NCBI RefSeq assembly: GCF_026898155.1 | Contig: NZ_CP114029.1 | Coordinates: forward strand, 2,274,001 to 2,338,000 | Direction of reading: 5' to 3' | From: Jiella pelagia | GTDB taxonomy: Bacteria; Pseudomonadota; Alphaproteobacteria; Rhizobiales; Rhizobiaceae | DNA length: 64,000 nucleotides | Shown here: positions 29,809 to 40,093 of the stretch, piece by piece | Position numbering within the stretch: the first letter of the stretch is position 1 | Layout: the number at the start of each line of letters is the position of its first letter | Program-made: the position numbers and the translations under genes | Notes under the pieces: generated by a model | The model's input: only the letters and a program-made list of their open reading frames with translations | Database searches by the model: none | What the model was told of the DNA's origin: nothing

Positions 29809-30327
29809 ATGAGCGAACTCACCCCGGACGAATACGCAGCCTTTCAGGAACTGGCGACTCGCGTGTTCCATGCGGCGCGGGGCGGCGATGTCGAGGCGCT
29901 TCGGGCGTTTCTCGATGCGGGGATGCCGGTGAACCTCACTAACGAGAAGGGCGACAGCCTGTTGATGCTGGCGAGCTACCATGGACATCTGGAGGCGACC
30001 CGGCTGCTCCTGGAGCGCGGGGCCGACCCCGAGCGGCGCAACGATCGCGGCCAGGCGCCGCTCGCCGGGGCCGCCTTCAAGGGCGAGATGGAGATCGCCC
30101 GCCTGCTGCTCGATCATGGCGCCGCCGTCGACGGGGCCGGCCAGGACGGGCGGACGGCGCTGATGATCGCGGCGATGTTCGACCGGGTGGAGATGATCGA
30201 CCTCCTCGTCGAGCGCGGCGCAGACGTCGGAGCCGAGGACGCCAGCGGCGTGACGGCCGAAGCCGCGGCGAAGAGGATGGGGGCGAGCGAGGCGGCGGCG
30301 CATCTGGAGGCGCTGAAGGCGCGCTGA
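29809..30327 (+). CDS. Ankyrin-repeat protein
   Basis: 172 residues, no signal peptide. About four ankyrin repeats follow an N-terminal helix: GDVEALRAFLDAGMPVNLTN, GHLEATRLLLERGADPERRN, GEMEIARLLLDHGAAVDGAG and DRVEMIDLLVERGADVGAED. Each shows the usual G-x-TPL-like and LLL-x-x-GAD pattern. Small proteins of this type act as protein-binding modules, and the partner is not apparent. It is followed by a long repeat-rich non-coding region. Confidence 0.92.
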   Translation: MSELTPDEYAAFQELATRVFHAARGGDVEALRAFLDAGMPVNLTNEKGDSLLMLASYHGHLEATRLLLERGADPERRNDRGQAPLAGAAFKGEMEIARLLLDHGAAVDGAGQDGRTALMIAAMFDRVEMIDLLVERGADVGAEDASGVTAEAAAKRMGASEAAAHLEALKAR

Positions 30328-30985
30328 AGCGGGCAGGTCGGGCGCTGCTTGATGAGCGGCCATCTATGCGCGGTGGTCCCGCAGGGTCTGTGCGTCTGGC
30401 GGTGGGCCGCGCGAGGTGTCCGCAAACCTCGCATGCTCGGCGCTGCGGACCCGAGCTCCGACCCCAACGCGGCTTCATTCTTGGCTTTGTGCCGACAGCA
30501 TTCACACCATACAGAGGGGCTTGGTTTGCAAGCTGATGCCAAGCGGCATTTCCTTGTACGAAAGGTGTCGAACCTCGCGGCCTCGTCATTCTCGGGCCCC
30601 GTCCCTACGAGATTCACACATCTCAGACGAGCTTCATTGGCAAGCCGGTGCCAAGTGATGTCACCGTTGAAGGGGATGGCGAAACCTCGCAGCTTCGTCA
30701 TTCTCGGGCTCCGTCCCGAGAATCCAGGGGCAGCCGCCGCAACATCGCCCGCTTCCGCTTTCTGTAGCTGAAGCCACCTCCTGCGGCTGAAGGCTGTCGC
30801 GCCCGACGATCTCTGGATTCTCGGGACGGAGCCCGAGAATGACGACGCGTTGGTGCTGGCGCCTTCCTTTTCTCCGCGTCCGGCATCTCCAATCTCGATC
30901 CTAAGCCGCTGTCTTGGAAGAGACTTTCGAGATGTGTGAATGCTGTCGGCACGAGGCCGAGGATGGCGACGCTTCGATGGGTTCG
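30328..30985. repeat. Repeat-rich non-coding region (mosaic of short direct and inverted repeats)
   Basis: About 650 bases without a credible gene. Two related blocks lie in tandem: one begins at a TGCCGACAGCATTCACAC motif near 30492, the other near 30610, and both run through a GATGCCAAG/GGTGCCAAG element and a TCGTCATTCTCGGG element. Inverted versions follow, with GATGTGTGAATGCTGTCGG near 30933 and the hairpin element at 30813. It looks like a nest of decayed palindromic repeats, perhaps with transcription-terminating ability. Confidence 0.65.
30699..30841. repeat. 29-base inverted repeat pair
   Basis: The arm at 30699-30727 (starting CATTCTCGGGCTCCGTCCCG) is the exact reverse complement of 30813-30841. 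Each arm is itself partly palindromic (TTCTCGGG...CCCGAGAA). They are separated by 85 bases. Confidence 0.85.
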
Positions 30986-31438
30986 CTATTCGGCGGCTTC
31001 GCCCGCGTCAGGGGGAGGCGCCGGCACCAGTGCGTCGAGATCCGGCCGCAGCACCACGCTTTCCTGTTCGTTCGGATCGGTGCGGGCGATGACGGCGACC
31101 ACCGGCTCCGTCCCCGGATTATAGGGAAGATGCGGCATGCCGGCGGGGATGTAGAAGAGATCGCCCGCCGCGACCGTCTCGTGGTGCTGGAGCCTGTCGC
31201 CGTACCAGGTGCCGGAAACGCCGCTGATGACGTAGATCGCCGTCTCGTGGTTTTCGTGCAGATGCGCCTTGGCGCGGCCGCCCGGCGGAATCGTCAGAAG
31301 GTGCATGCAGATGCCGGTCGAACCGACGGTTTCCTTTGCGATGCCGGCGAGATAGCTGAAACCCTGCTTGCCGTCATAGGTCGAAGCAGGCCTTATGAGC
31401 CGGCATTCAGCGTCGGAAGGAATCGAGGATGCATCCAT
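30986..31438 (-). CDS. Cupin-domain protein
   Basis: 150 residues, a single beta-barrel cupin. Motif 1 is GGRAKAHLHENHETAIYVISG, which supplies His, His and Glu metal ligands; motif 2 is AAGDLFYIPAGMPHLPYN, which supplies the last His. The ATG at 31438 is preceded by GGGAGA at good spacing. Its first codons overlap head to head with those of the rightward ABC ATPase, so the promoter must lie inside that gene. The reaction is unknown; such short cupins include isomerases, dioxygenases and sensors. Confidence 0.87.
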   Translation of the reverse strand: MDASSIPSDAECRLIRPASTYDGKQGFSYLAGIAKETVGSTGICMHLLTIPPGGRAKAHLHENHETAIYVISGVSGTWYGDRLQHHETVAAGDLFYIPAGMPHLPYNPGTEPVVAVIARTDPNEQESVVLRPDLDALVPAPPPDAGEAAE

Positions 31439-32296
31439 CGGAAAATCTCCCATCTTCGGCAGGGGAGGGATTTCCCTCCCGCAAGGGCGAAGATAGCGCC
31501 GAACGGGTCGCGGCGGGAGGGGCGCCGGTGATCGCGGCGCGCGGCCTCGACCTCGTCTTTCCGACGGCCGACGCGCCGGTGCATGCGTTGAAGGACATCG
31601 ATCTTGAGATCTTTCGCGGCGAGTTCGTCTCGCTGATCGGCCCGTCCGGCTGCGGCAAGACGACCTTGCTGCGGGTCGTCGCCGATCTCGAACAACCCAC
31701 CGGCGGGACGATCACCGTCAACGGCATGAGCCCCGACGAGGCGCGGCGCCAGCGCGCATACGGATACGTCTTCCAGGCGGCGGCGCTCTATCCCTGGCGG
31801 ACGATCGAAAAGAACATCGCGCTGCCCCTCGAGATCATGGGGATCGACCGGGCCGAGCAGCGGCGGCGGATCGACACGGGGCTCGATCTCGTCGGGTTGG
31901 CGGGCTTCGGCAGGAAGTTTCCCTGGCAGCTTTCCGGCGGCATGCAGCAGCGGGCCTCGATCGCCAGAGCGCTCTCCTTCGATCCGGATCTCCTGTTGAT
32001 GGACGAGCCCTTCGGGGCGCTCGACGAGATCGTCCGCGACCATCTCAACGAGGAGCCTCCTGAAGCTCTGGGCGAAGACCGACAAGACCATCGTCTTCGT
32101 CACCCACTCGATCCCCGAGGCGGTGTTCCTGTCGACCCGCATCGTGGTGATGAGCCCGCGACCGGGGAGAATTCACGAGATCATCGATTGCGACCTCGGG
32201 CCGGACCGACCGCTCGACATCCGGGATACACCGGAGTTTCTGGCGATTGCGCATCGCGTGCGGGAAGGCTTGCGGGCGGGGCACGGGTATGATTGA
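31429..32296 (+). CDS. ABC transporter ATPase of nitrate/sulfonate/taurine type, without neighbours (one frameshift)
   Basis: Corrected length 288 residues. Walker A is IGPSGCGKTTLLRV, Q loop YVFQAAALYPWRT, signature LSGGMQQRASIARAL, Walker B LLLMDEPFGALDE and H loop IVFVTHSIPEAVFLS. The PWRT segment and ending match SsuB/TauB/NrtD relatives. The frame breaks at GAGCCTC (32053-32059); as GAGCTC it reads LNEELLKLWAKTDK. A GTG at 31528 with GGAGG before it is an alternative start that would avoid the overlap with the cupin gene. No permease or binding-protein gene is adjacent, so its partners are elsewhere or lost. Confidence 0.9.
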
Positions 32297-32438
32297 GGCG
32301 CACGGCCCGTTCGAAGCAGCGCTGCGATGACCACGCAAAGTCATCCCGGCCTTCGAGCCTCCACCCGTTGCACTGGCAGAAATATCCGGGCCGAAACCCA
32401 CTCCTCCGGCTGCCGGCGGCGTCAACGGTCTTGAATGG

Positions 32439-32459
32439 ATCCCGGTTCAAGCCCGGGAT
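32439..32459. repeat. Short palindromic intergenic repeat
   Basis: Hairpin ATCCCGG / loop of seven / CCGGGAT between the ABC ATPase and the convergent phzF-like gene. The surrounding GGATCCCGGTTCAAGCCCGG pattern is of a kind found between genes in many alphaproteobacteria. It may help terminate both transcripts. Confidence 0.5.
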
Positions 32460-32488
32460 GCCGACCGGGGGTGGATCTCACGCCGTCA

Positions 32489-33301
32489 TCAATCCGGCAG
32501 ATAGATCTCGCCCTTCAGATACAGCACCGCCTGGCCGGAAACGACCACCGTGTCGCCGTCGAGCTTGCAGCGAAGGTCGCCGCCGCGGGCCGAGACCTGC
32601 CTGGCGACGAAATCGGTCTTGCCGAGCCGCTCCGCCCAATAGGGCACCAGCGAGCAATGGGCCGAGCCCGTCACCGGATCCTCGTCGATACCGGCCTTCG
32701 GCGCGAACATGCGCGAGACGAAGTCGACGGCGCGTCCGGGCGCCGTGGCGATGACGTTGAGCGGCGCAAGCGTGGCGATCGCCCGGAAGTCGGGCGAAAG
32801 GCCCATCACGTCGGCTTCGTCGGCAAAGACGGCGAGCCAGGACGTGTCGCCGGGTGTCGCAAACTCGACCACCTCGTCCGGCCGCCGGCCGAGCGCCGCC
32901 GCCACCGGCTCGATCGCCGCCGCACCGTTCCGCGTCCGGCGCGGGAAACGCATGACCAGCCAGCCGTCATCGCCCCGCGAGACGGTGAGGTCGCCGACCA
33001 TGCGGGTCGAGAAGGTCAGCGTCCCGGCCGTCTTGCCGAGGACTTGCGACAGGACGAAGGCGGTGGCGAGGGTCGCATGGCCGCAGAGCGGCACCTCGAT
33101 CGTCGGGGTGAACCAGCGCAGCTCCCAGCGCGCCTCGCCGGCGGGGACGAAGAACGCTGTCTCCGACAGGTTGTTCTCGGCCGCGATCTTCAGCATCGTC
33201 TCGTCGGAGAGCCATTCTTCCAGCGGCACCACGGCAGCCGGATTGCCGGAAAACAGCCGGTCGGTGAAGGCGTCGACCTGGTAGATCGGGAGGGTTGTCA
33301 T
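32489..33301 (-). CDS. PhzF-family isomerase-like protein
   Basis: 270 residues, two-lobed diaminopimelate-epimerase fold. Visible hallmarks are VDAFTDRLFSGNPAAVV at the start, the catalytic Glu in AENNLSETAFF, PLCGHATLATAFV and the C-terminal EDPVTGSAHCSLVPYWAERLG. Length is normal. The ATG at 33301 has GAGGAAG upstream; a longer in-frame start at 33367 has no family support. Substrates of most PhzF relatives outside phenazine pathways are unknown, and no phenazine genes are nearby. Confidence 0.92.
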   Translation of the reverse strand: MTTLPIYQVDAFTDRLFSGNPAAVVPLEEWLSDETMLKIAAENNLSETAFFVPAGEARWELRWFTPTIEVPLCGHATLATAFVLSQVLGKTAGTLTFSTRMVGDLTVSRGDDGWLVMRFPRRTRNGAAAIEPVAAALGRRPDEVVEFATPGDTSWLAVFADEADVMGLSPDFRAIATLAPLNVIATAPGRAVDFVSRMFAPKAGIDEDPVTGSAHCSLVPYWAERLGKTDFVARQVSARGGDLRCKLDGDTVVVSGQAVLYLKGEIYLPD

Positions 33302-33462
33302 TGTCGCTTCCTCGGATCGTGTCGGGTGAACCGGAATTGACCGCTTTCGCCGGTGAAGGCCAACCAAATCCTGTCACGGGGCCAAAAATCGCCCGACGGT
33401 CCGCAAGGCGGGTGCCAAGGACAGCCTGAGAACTATGTTCGCAGACGGAAGGAAGGAGCGAC

Positions 33463-34599
<1,137 letters not shown>

Positions 34600-34664
34600 G
34601 CCGCCCGTCAGCCAGGGCGGGCACATTCGGGGATCGACGGGCAGAATTTCCGCCAGAGCTGCCC

Positions 34665-34696
34665 TTGACCTTCCAGCTACTGGAACACCGATCTGT
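34665..34696 (+). promoter_or_regulatory. CueR/MerR-type copper-responsive promoter for copA
   Basis: TTGACC (34665-34670) is followed by a perfect 15-base dyad TTCCAGCTACTGGAA (34671-34685) and a weak -10 near 34690-34696, about 19-20 bases away. The overlong spacer containing this dyad is the signature of MerR-family copper promoters such as E. coli copA. A CueR gene is not in this window near here. Confidence 0.82.
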
Positions 34697-34784
34697 GTCG
34701 TGCGGGCGAGCGAACCGAACGTGCCGCATCGGCGAGCGAGCAGACCTTACGTCTCGGTCAGCGCCCGGCCGAAGGGATCGAAGG

Positions 34785-37322
34785 ATGAGGCCGATGAACA
34801 CGGCACGCTCAATCACCATCGCCATCGACGGCATGTCCTGCGCATCATGCGTGAACCGGGTCGAGAAGGCCCTGAGGGGCGCGGACGGCGTCATGGCTGC
34901 CGACGTCAATCTTGCCGCCGGGACGGCAAACGTCGGCCTCGCCGGGGACGCCGATACCGCTGCGGTCGTCGCGGCGTTGGAGACGGCCGGTTATCCCGCC
35001 CATCTCGCCGAGCTGACCTTCGACGTCGAGGGCATGAGCTGTGCCTCCTGCGTCGGTCGGGTCGAACGGGCGCTGAAGGCGGTGCCGGGCGTCGCCGAGG
35101 CCGCGGTCAATCTCGCGGCAGGGACCGCGTCAGTGCGCATTCTGGAAGGCGCGGTTGACGCTTCGACCGTCGCCGAGGCGGCGACGGCGGCTGGCTATCC
35201 GGCAACGCCGCGAAGCGAGGGCGACGATGCCGCGGCCGGCCGCGACGAGCGCATGGCGGCGGAAGAGGCGGCGCTGAAGCGGGACGTCGTCGTCGCGGCC
35301 ATTCTGGCTACGCCGGTGTTTCTGCTGGCCATGGGCGGCCACGTATTTCCGTCGGCCGAGGCCTGGCTCGCCGGCACGTTCGGCCATCAGACGCTGCTGT
35401 TCGTCCAGTTCGCCCTGACGGCGGCGGTGCTGGCCGGTCCGGGCCGGCGCTTTTATCAAAAGGGCGTGCCGGCGCTGCTTCGCGCGTCGCCGGACATGAA
35501 CTCCCTCGTCGCCCTCGGGACAGTGGCGGCCTTCGCCTATTCGACCGTCGCGACCTTCTTGCCGGCGCTGCTGCCGGAGGGCGCCCGCCACGTCTATTAC
35601 GAAGCCGCCGCGGTGATCGTTCTCCTCATCCTCGTCGGCCGGCTGATGGAGGCGCGGGCCAAGGGGCGGACGGGCGCGGCGATCCGCAAACTCGCCGGGC
35701 TGCGGGCCAAGACCGCCCGGGTGGTGAAGGACGGCGCCGAGGTCGACACGCCGATCGACCGACTGGCCGTCGGCGACGTCATCCGGGTGCGGCCGGGTGA
35801 GCGGATCGCGGTCGACGGCGTCGTTGCCGAGGGGGCGAGCTACGTCGACGAATCGATGCTGACGGGCGAGCCGCTGCCGGTCGAGAAGCATCGCGGCGAT
35901 AAGGTGGTCGGCGGCACGGTGAACGGGGCCGGCAGCTTCGCCTTCACGGCCGAGAAGGTGGGCGCCGAGACCACCCTGTCGCAGATCATCCGCATGGTCC
36001 AGGCGGCGCAGGGCGCCAAGCTGCCGATCCAGGCGCTGGTCGACAGGGTGACGATGGTCTTCGTCCCGGCAGTGATGGCGGCGGCTGCGCTCACCTTCGT
36101 CGTCTGGCTCGCCTTCGCCCCGGCGCCGGCGCTGGCCGATGCCCTCGTCGCCGCGGTGGCGGTGCTGATCATCGCCTGTCCCTGCGCCATGGGGCTGGCG
36201 ACGCCGACCTCGATCATGGTCGGCACCGGCCGCGCCGCCGAACTCGGCGTCCTCTTCCGCAAGGGCGATGCGCTGCAGGCCCTGCACGAGGTCGGCGTCG
36301 TCGCCTTCGACAAGACCGGCACCCTGACCGAAGGCCGGCCGAAGCTGACCGACCTCGTCGTCGCGCCCGGATTTGAAGAGGACGCGGTGCTGCGTCTGGT
36401 CGCCGCGGTCGAAGCGACGTCCGAGCATCCGATCGCCGCGGCCATCGTGGCAGCGGCGAAGGTGCGCGGGATTGATCTCCCCGCCGCCTCGAACTTCCGC
36501 TCGCTCACCGGCCTCGGCGTCGCGGCGACGGTCGAGGGCCGGGAGGTGCTCGTCGGCTCGGCGCGGCTCCTGTCCGGCGAGGGCATCGCCTTGGGCGATC
36601 TCGAAGCCGCCGGCGAGGGGCTGGCGAAAGCCGCCAAGTCGTCGATTTTTGTCGCGGTTGACGGTCTGGCCGCGGCAGTCGTCGCGGTCGCCGACCCGGT
36701 CCGAGGCGAGACGCGAGCCGTCGTCGACGCGCTGCACGGCATGGGGCTGAAGGTCGCGATGATCTCCGGCGACGCCAAAGCGAGCGCCGAGGCGGTGGCC
36801 TCCGGCCTCGGCATCGACCACGTGGTCGCCGGGGTGATGCCGGACGGCAAGGTCGCGGCGATCGAATCGCTGCGGGAGGGTGGCCGCAGGGTCGCCTTCG
36901 TCGGCGACGGCATCAACGACGCGCCGGCGCTGGCGGCCGCCGACATCGGCATCGCGGTCGGCAGCGGCACCGACGTCGCGATCGAGAGCGCCGAGGTCGT
37001 GCTGATGTCCGGCGATCTCGGCGGCGTCCTGTCGGCCTTCGAGATCAGCCGACGGACGATGGCGAACATCCGCGAAAACCTCGTCTGGGCCTTCGGCTAC
37101 AACGTCGCGCTGATCCCGGTGGCGGCGGGCGTGCTCTATCCCGCCTATGGCATCCTGCTGTCGCCGATGCTGGCTGCGGGGGCGATGGCGCTGTCCAGCG
37201 TCTTCGTCCTCACCAACGCGCTGCGGCTGCGCTTTGCCGGCTCGAGGCGCGGGGTGGGGGCGGGCAGCGCACCGGCCGGCCACCGGCCCGGTGCGGCGGC
37301 GAAGCGGCCGGTCGAAGCCTGA
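34785..37322 (+). CDS. copA: Copper-exporting P1B-type ATPase
   Basis: 845 residues. Two heavy-metal-associated domains each carry GMSCASC (Cys 19/22 and about residues 86-89). Eight membrane helices follow, with the transport motif [14 protein letters not shown] near residue 465 (Cys-Pro-Cys). The phosphorylation site is [11 protein letters not shown] near 508. The nucleotide-domain HP motif is [12 protein letters not shown], and the hinge [10 protein letters not shown] is near 706. This set defines Cu+ export. The start at 34785 has GAAGGGA upstream; an ATG at 34794 is also possible. Expression is probably induced by copper through the CueR-type promoter at 34665. Confidence 0.96.
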   Translation: MRPMNTARSITIAIDGMSCASCVNRVEKALRGADGVMAADVNLAAGTANVGLAGDADTAAVVAALETAGYPAHLAELTFDVEGMSCASCVGRVERALKAVPGVAEAAVNLAAGTASVRILEGAVDASTVAEAATAAGYPATPRSEGDDAAAGRDERMAAEEAALKRDVVVAAILATPVFLLAMGGHVFPSAEAWLAGTFGHQTLLFVQFALTAAVLAGPGRRFYQKGVPALLRASPDMNSLVALGTVAAFAYSTVATFLPALLPEGARHVYYEAAAVIVLLILVGRLMEARAKGRTGAAIRKLAGLRAKTARVVKDGAEVDTPIDRLAVGDVIRVRPGERIAVDGVVAEGASYVDESMLTGEPLPVEKHRGDKVVGGTVNGAGSFAFTAEKVGAETTLSQIIRMVQAAQGAKLPIQALVDRVTMVFVPAVMAAAALTFVVWLAFAPAPALADALVAAVAVLIIACPCAMGLATPTSIMVGTGRAAELGVLFRKGDALQALHEVGVVAFDKTGTLTEGRPKLTDLVVAPGFEEDAVLRLVAAVEATSEHPIAAAIVAAAKVRGIDLPAASNFRSLTGLGVAATVEGREVLVGSARLLSGEGIALGDLEAAGEGLAKAAKSSIFVAVDGLAAAVVAVADPVRGETRAVVDALHGMGLKVAMISGDAKASAEAVASGLGIDHVVAGVMPDGKVAAIESLREGGRRVAFVGDGINDAPALAAADIGIAVGSGTDVAIESAEVVLMSGDLGGVLSAFEISRRTMANIRENLVWAFGYNVALIPVAAGVLYPAYGILLSPMLAAGAMALSSVFVLTNALRLRFAGSRRGVGAGSAPAGHRPGAAAKRPVEA

Positions 37323-37380
37323 CCGGCCGTGCCCCTTGCTTCAGAGGCGCGCGCGACCCTTGGATGACGCGCGCCGCGGT

Positions 37381-38014
37381 TCAGAGGTCTTCGCGCAGCA
37401 TCTGGTCGATCTCGCGCCGTTCCTTGCGCGAGCGGATCTGCACGGCGTCGATGGTGCGCGGCTTGAGTTTCAGGATGCCGTCGTCCTCGCCGAGGTCGTA
37501 GGCGCGCTTGGCGCCGATGCTGACCTCGTCCGGCCCATAGACGCCTATGATGTAGACGGTGAATGCCTTGAGACCCTCCCAGCCATTGTGCGGGCCGGGA
37601 GGGTTGTCCGGTCCCTTGTAGTCGAGGACGTGGGTGACGATCGCCGAGAAGCTGCCGAGGTCGCGCATGGCGCCGGACGCGATCGGACCCTGGCGTGTCT
37701 GCTGCTTGATGTCCCCGGAAGCGCCGGTATTCTCGATTTCCTCGATTTCGGTGACGGGATAGCGGAGGCTCGCCGGCGCCGGTCTCCAGCACGACGAGGA
37801 TGCTCCGGATGAAGATCGTGTCGCGGCTCATATTGGTGACGAGGCAGCGCGCCTCGAGATCGGACCGCATGCCGCGGGTGATCAGAAGCCGCGGCCGCCG
37901 GTCGCGGCTGAAGCTGGAATACAGCATCTGCAGGTAGAACGCCCAGATTCCCAGCATGCCGAGATTGGCGAAGACGTTGATCAGATCCGCGTTTGCAGTG
38001 ATCCACTCCAGCAT
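37381..38014 (-). CDS. Membrane-anchored protein of unknown function (one frameshift)
   Basis: Corrected length 210 residues. A single N-terminal membrane helix (about residues 10-30, LINVFANLGMLGIWAFYLQML) is followed by a soluble part with predicted strands (CLVTNMSRDTIFIRSILVVLE) and a charged end (RSRKERREIDQMLREDL). I do not recognise a named family, although this helix-plus-beta arrangement occurs in many alphaproteobacterial hypothetical proteins. The break is at GAGGCTC (37765-37771); as GAGCTC it reads AGELRYPVTEIEEIEN. GGAAGA lies before the ATG at 38014. It is convergent with copA. Confidence 0.75.
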
Positions 38015-38203
38015 GTCTTGGTCTTCCGATCTGCCTTCGACGACGGGAGCCCCGGGGCCTGCCCGGACGTGCAATGCCTTCTTTGTCGGCCGTTCGAGCC
38101 TGCGGGCCCGCAGGCGAAAATGACGCTTTCGTCCAAGATTGCGAGGGATGCCCGATCGATCCTATTTTAGCCGGCGGAAAATAGTCTCCGCAGGAAAGAG
38201 CGA

Positions 38204-39145
38204 ATGAGGGACGAGATGAAAAGCGCCGGCATTCACCACGTGACCGCGATCGCCGGGCCGGCGGTGCGCAATCTCGACTTCTACACCCGCGTCCTCGGGC
38301 TGCGGCTGGTCAAGAAGACCGTCAATTTCGACGATCCAACCGCCTATCACCTCTATTTCGGCGACGTGGCCGGCACGCCCGGGACGATCGTCACCTTCTT
38401 CCCCCTCGAACACGCCGCGCAAGGCCGGGTGGGGGTCGGCGAGGTCGAGGAGATCATGCTGGCCGTTCCCGCCGCCTCGCTGGGCTTCTGGTCGCACCGG
38501 CTGATCGAAAAAGGCGTCGAGCATTCCGGCATCGAGAAGCGCTTTTCCGAGAGCGTCCTGCCGTTCAAGGATGCCGACGGGATGCGCCTGTCCTTCGTCG
38601 GCACGGCGGCCGGATCGTCGGTGGATGGCGAGACTGGGGCAGAGCCGATCCCGGCGGAACACGCCATTCGCGGCATCCACGGCGTCAGCCTCCTGATCGA
38701 GGAGGAGGCGCCGACGGCGGCCATCCTCACCGACGTCTTCGGCTTTACGAAGATCGGCGAAGAGGGCTCGCGCCATCGCCATGCGTCGGGCGCTGCGATC
38801 GGCGGCATCGTCGACCTCCACGCCGTCGGCGGCTTCCTGAAGCCGCGCCCCGGCCGCGGCAGCGTCCACCATCTTGCCTTCCGGGCAAGCGATGATGCCG
38901 AGCAGGCGGCGATGGTGGAAAAGCTGACCGAGGCCCACGGTCGCGAGGTCACCGAGCAGAAGGACCGGAAATATTTCCGCTCGGTGTATTTCCGCGAGCC
39001 GGGCCACGTGCTCTTCGAGATCGCCACCGACGCGCCGGGCTTTGCGGTGGACGAGGCGCCCGAAGCCCTCGGCACCGGTCTGATGCTGCCCGACGAATAC
39101 GAGCCGCTGCGGGTGCGGATCGAGGCGACGCTAACGAAGTTTTGA
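38204..39145 (+). CDS. Ring-cleaving dioxygenase of the VOC/glyoxalase superfamily (MhqO/LinE-like)
   Basis: 313 residues, two VOC modules. Module 1 starts GIHHVTAIAGPAVRNLDFYT with VLGLRLVKKTVNFDDP. Module 2 starts GIHGVSLLIEE. Candidate Fe(II) ligands are His in GIHHVT, His in SVHHLAFR and Glu in HVLFEIATDAPG. Length and motifs match hydroquinone-type dioxygenases used in quinone detoxification. AGGAAAGAG precedes the ATG. It stands alone upstream of the TetR/RND operon, and a link to that stress or efflux operon is possible but unproven. Confidence 0.9.
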   Translation: MRDEMKSAGIHHVTAIAGPAVRNLDFYTRVLGLRLVKKTVNFDDPTAYHLYFGDVAGTPGTIVTFFPLEHAAQGRVGVGEVEEIMLAVPAASLGFWSHRLIEKGVEHSGIEKRFSESVLPFKDADGMRLSFVGTAAGSSVDGETGAEPIPAEHAIRGIHGVSLLIEEEAPTAAILTDVFGFTKIGEEGSRHRHASGAAIGGIVDLHAVGGFLKPRPGRGSVHHLAFRASDDAEQAAMVEKLTEAHGREVTEQKDRKYFRSVYFREPGHVLFEIATDAPGFAVDEAPEALGTGLMLPDEYEPLRVRIEATLTKF

Positions 39146-39305
39146 TCCGCCTCGCGGTACAGGGCGCAGTCGGAAACGGCGCGGGACGGCGCAGTCCCGC
39201 GGGCTGCACGAGCCGCGCGTGAACTGATTCTTCACGACCTCGCGAAATTGTTTTCGCCGCATTGCAAGAACCCTCTCGCAATGCGACGCCGAGCCGGCTA
39301 CATGT

Positions 39306-39321
39306 GCGAACGATCGTTCGC
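39306..39321. promoter_or_regulatory. Putative TetR-family operator
   Basis: Perfect 16-base palindrome GCGAACGATCGTTCGC about 70 bases upstream of the TetR-type regulator start. Position and symmetry suggest self-regulation of the tetR-RND operon. Confidence 0.6.
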
Positions 39322-39393
39322 TCGCATCGCGTGGCCTGTTCTGAGCGCTGCGAAAGCGGGTTCGTTCGGCGGTCTGAAAATCGAAAGTCGCCC

Positions 39394-40065
39394 ATGCCGC
39401 AAAGCACCGTACTCGAGATCGCCTTTCCGGCTCCGCCGGTGCCCGCAACGGCGCAGGAACAGCGGCGTCAGCAGGTGCTCGATGCGGCGCGGGCCTGCTT
39501 TGCCCGCTCCGGCTTTCATTCCGCCTCGATGCAGCAGATCTGCGGCGAGGCGCAGATGAGCCCGGGCGCGCTCTATCGCTATTTCCCCTCCAAGGACTCG
39601 ATCATCGAGGCGATCGCCGAGGAAGAGCGGGTGATGGCGGTCGCCTGCACTCAGCTTCTGTTCCAGCCGGGTGATCTCGTCGAGCGGATCGTCCAGGTCG
39701 GCGTCGAGTATCTCCGCCATACGCGCGACCGGGCGACCGGCGGCCTCACCATCGAGATCTGGTCGGAAAGCATCCGCAACACGGCGGTCGGCCAGCGCTT
39801 TTTCGAGATCGAAGAGACCGTTCATGCAAACTTCCGCGCTCTCCTCCTCGACGCCCGCGAACATGGCGAGATCGATGCCGCCTGCGATATCGACACCGCG
39901 CTGACGATGATCTTCGCCCTGGCGGACGGTCTCGTCCTCAGGCTGCAGCTTCATCCGGAAATCAGCATCGAGACGATCGAGCCCGAACTGCGCAAGTTCG
40001 TGCGCGGCCTGCTCGCGCCCAAGCCCGTGGCGCAAGACCGTCCGGCTTCGAGCCCCAACGTTTGA
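39394..40065 (+). CDS. TetR/AcrR-family transcriptional regulator
   Basis: 223 residues. The N-terminal TetR helix-turn-helix (about 20-66) reads QQVLDAARACFARSGFHSAS, MQQICGEAQMSPGALYRYF and SKDSIIEAI. The C-terminal helical ligand-binding domain runs to about 210. It starts an operon with a membrane fusion protein and RND pump, so it is the probable repressor of that efflux system, acting through the palindrome at 39306. The ATG at 39394 is chosen because it leads into the HTH at usual spacing; a longer frame upstream would run over the operator. Confidence 0.92.
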   Translation: MPQSTVLEIAFPAPPVPATAQEQRRQQVLDAARACFARSGFHSASMQQICGEAQMSPGALYRYFPSKDSIIEAIAEEERVMAVACTQLLFQPGDLVERIVQVGVEYLRHTRDRATGGLTIEIWSESIRNTAVGQRFFEIEETVHANFRALLLDAREHGEIDAACDIDTALTMIFALADGLVLRLQLHPEISIETIEPELRKFVRGLLAPKPVAQDRPASSPNV

Positions 40066-40093
40066 TGCGGCCGTGATACGCCGCCTGCAAGAG

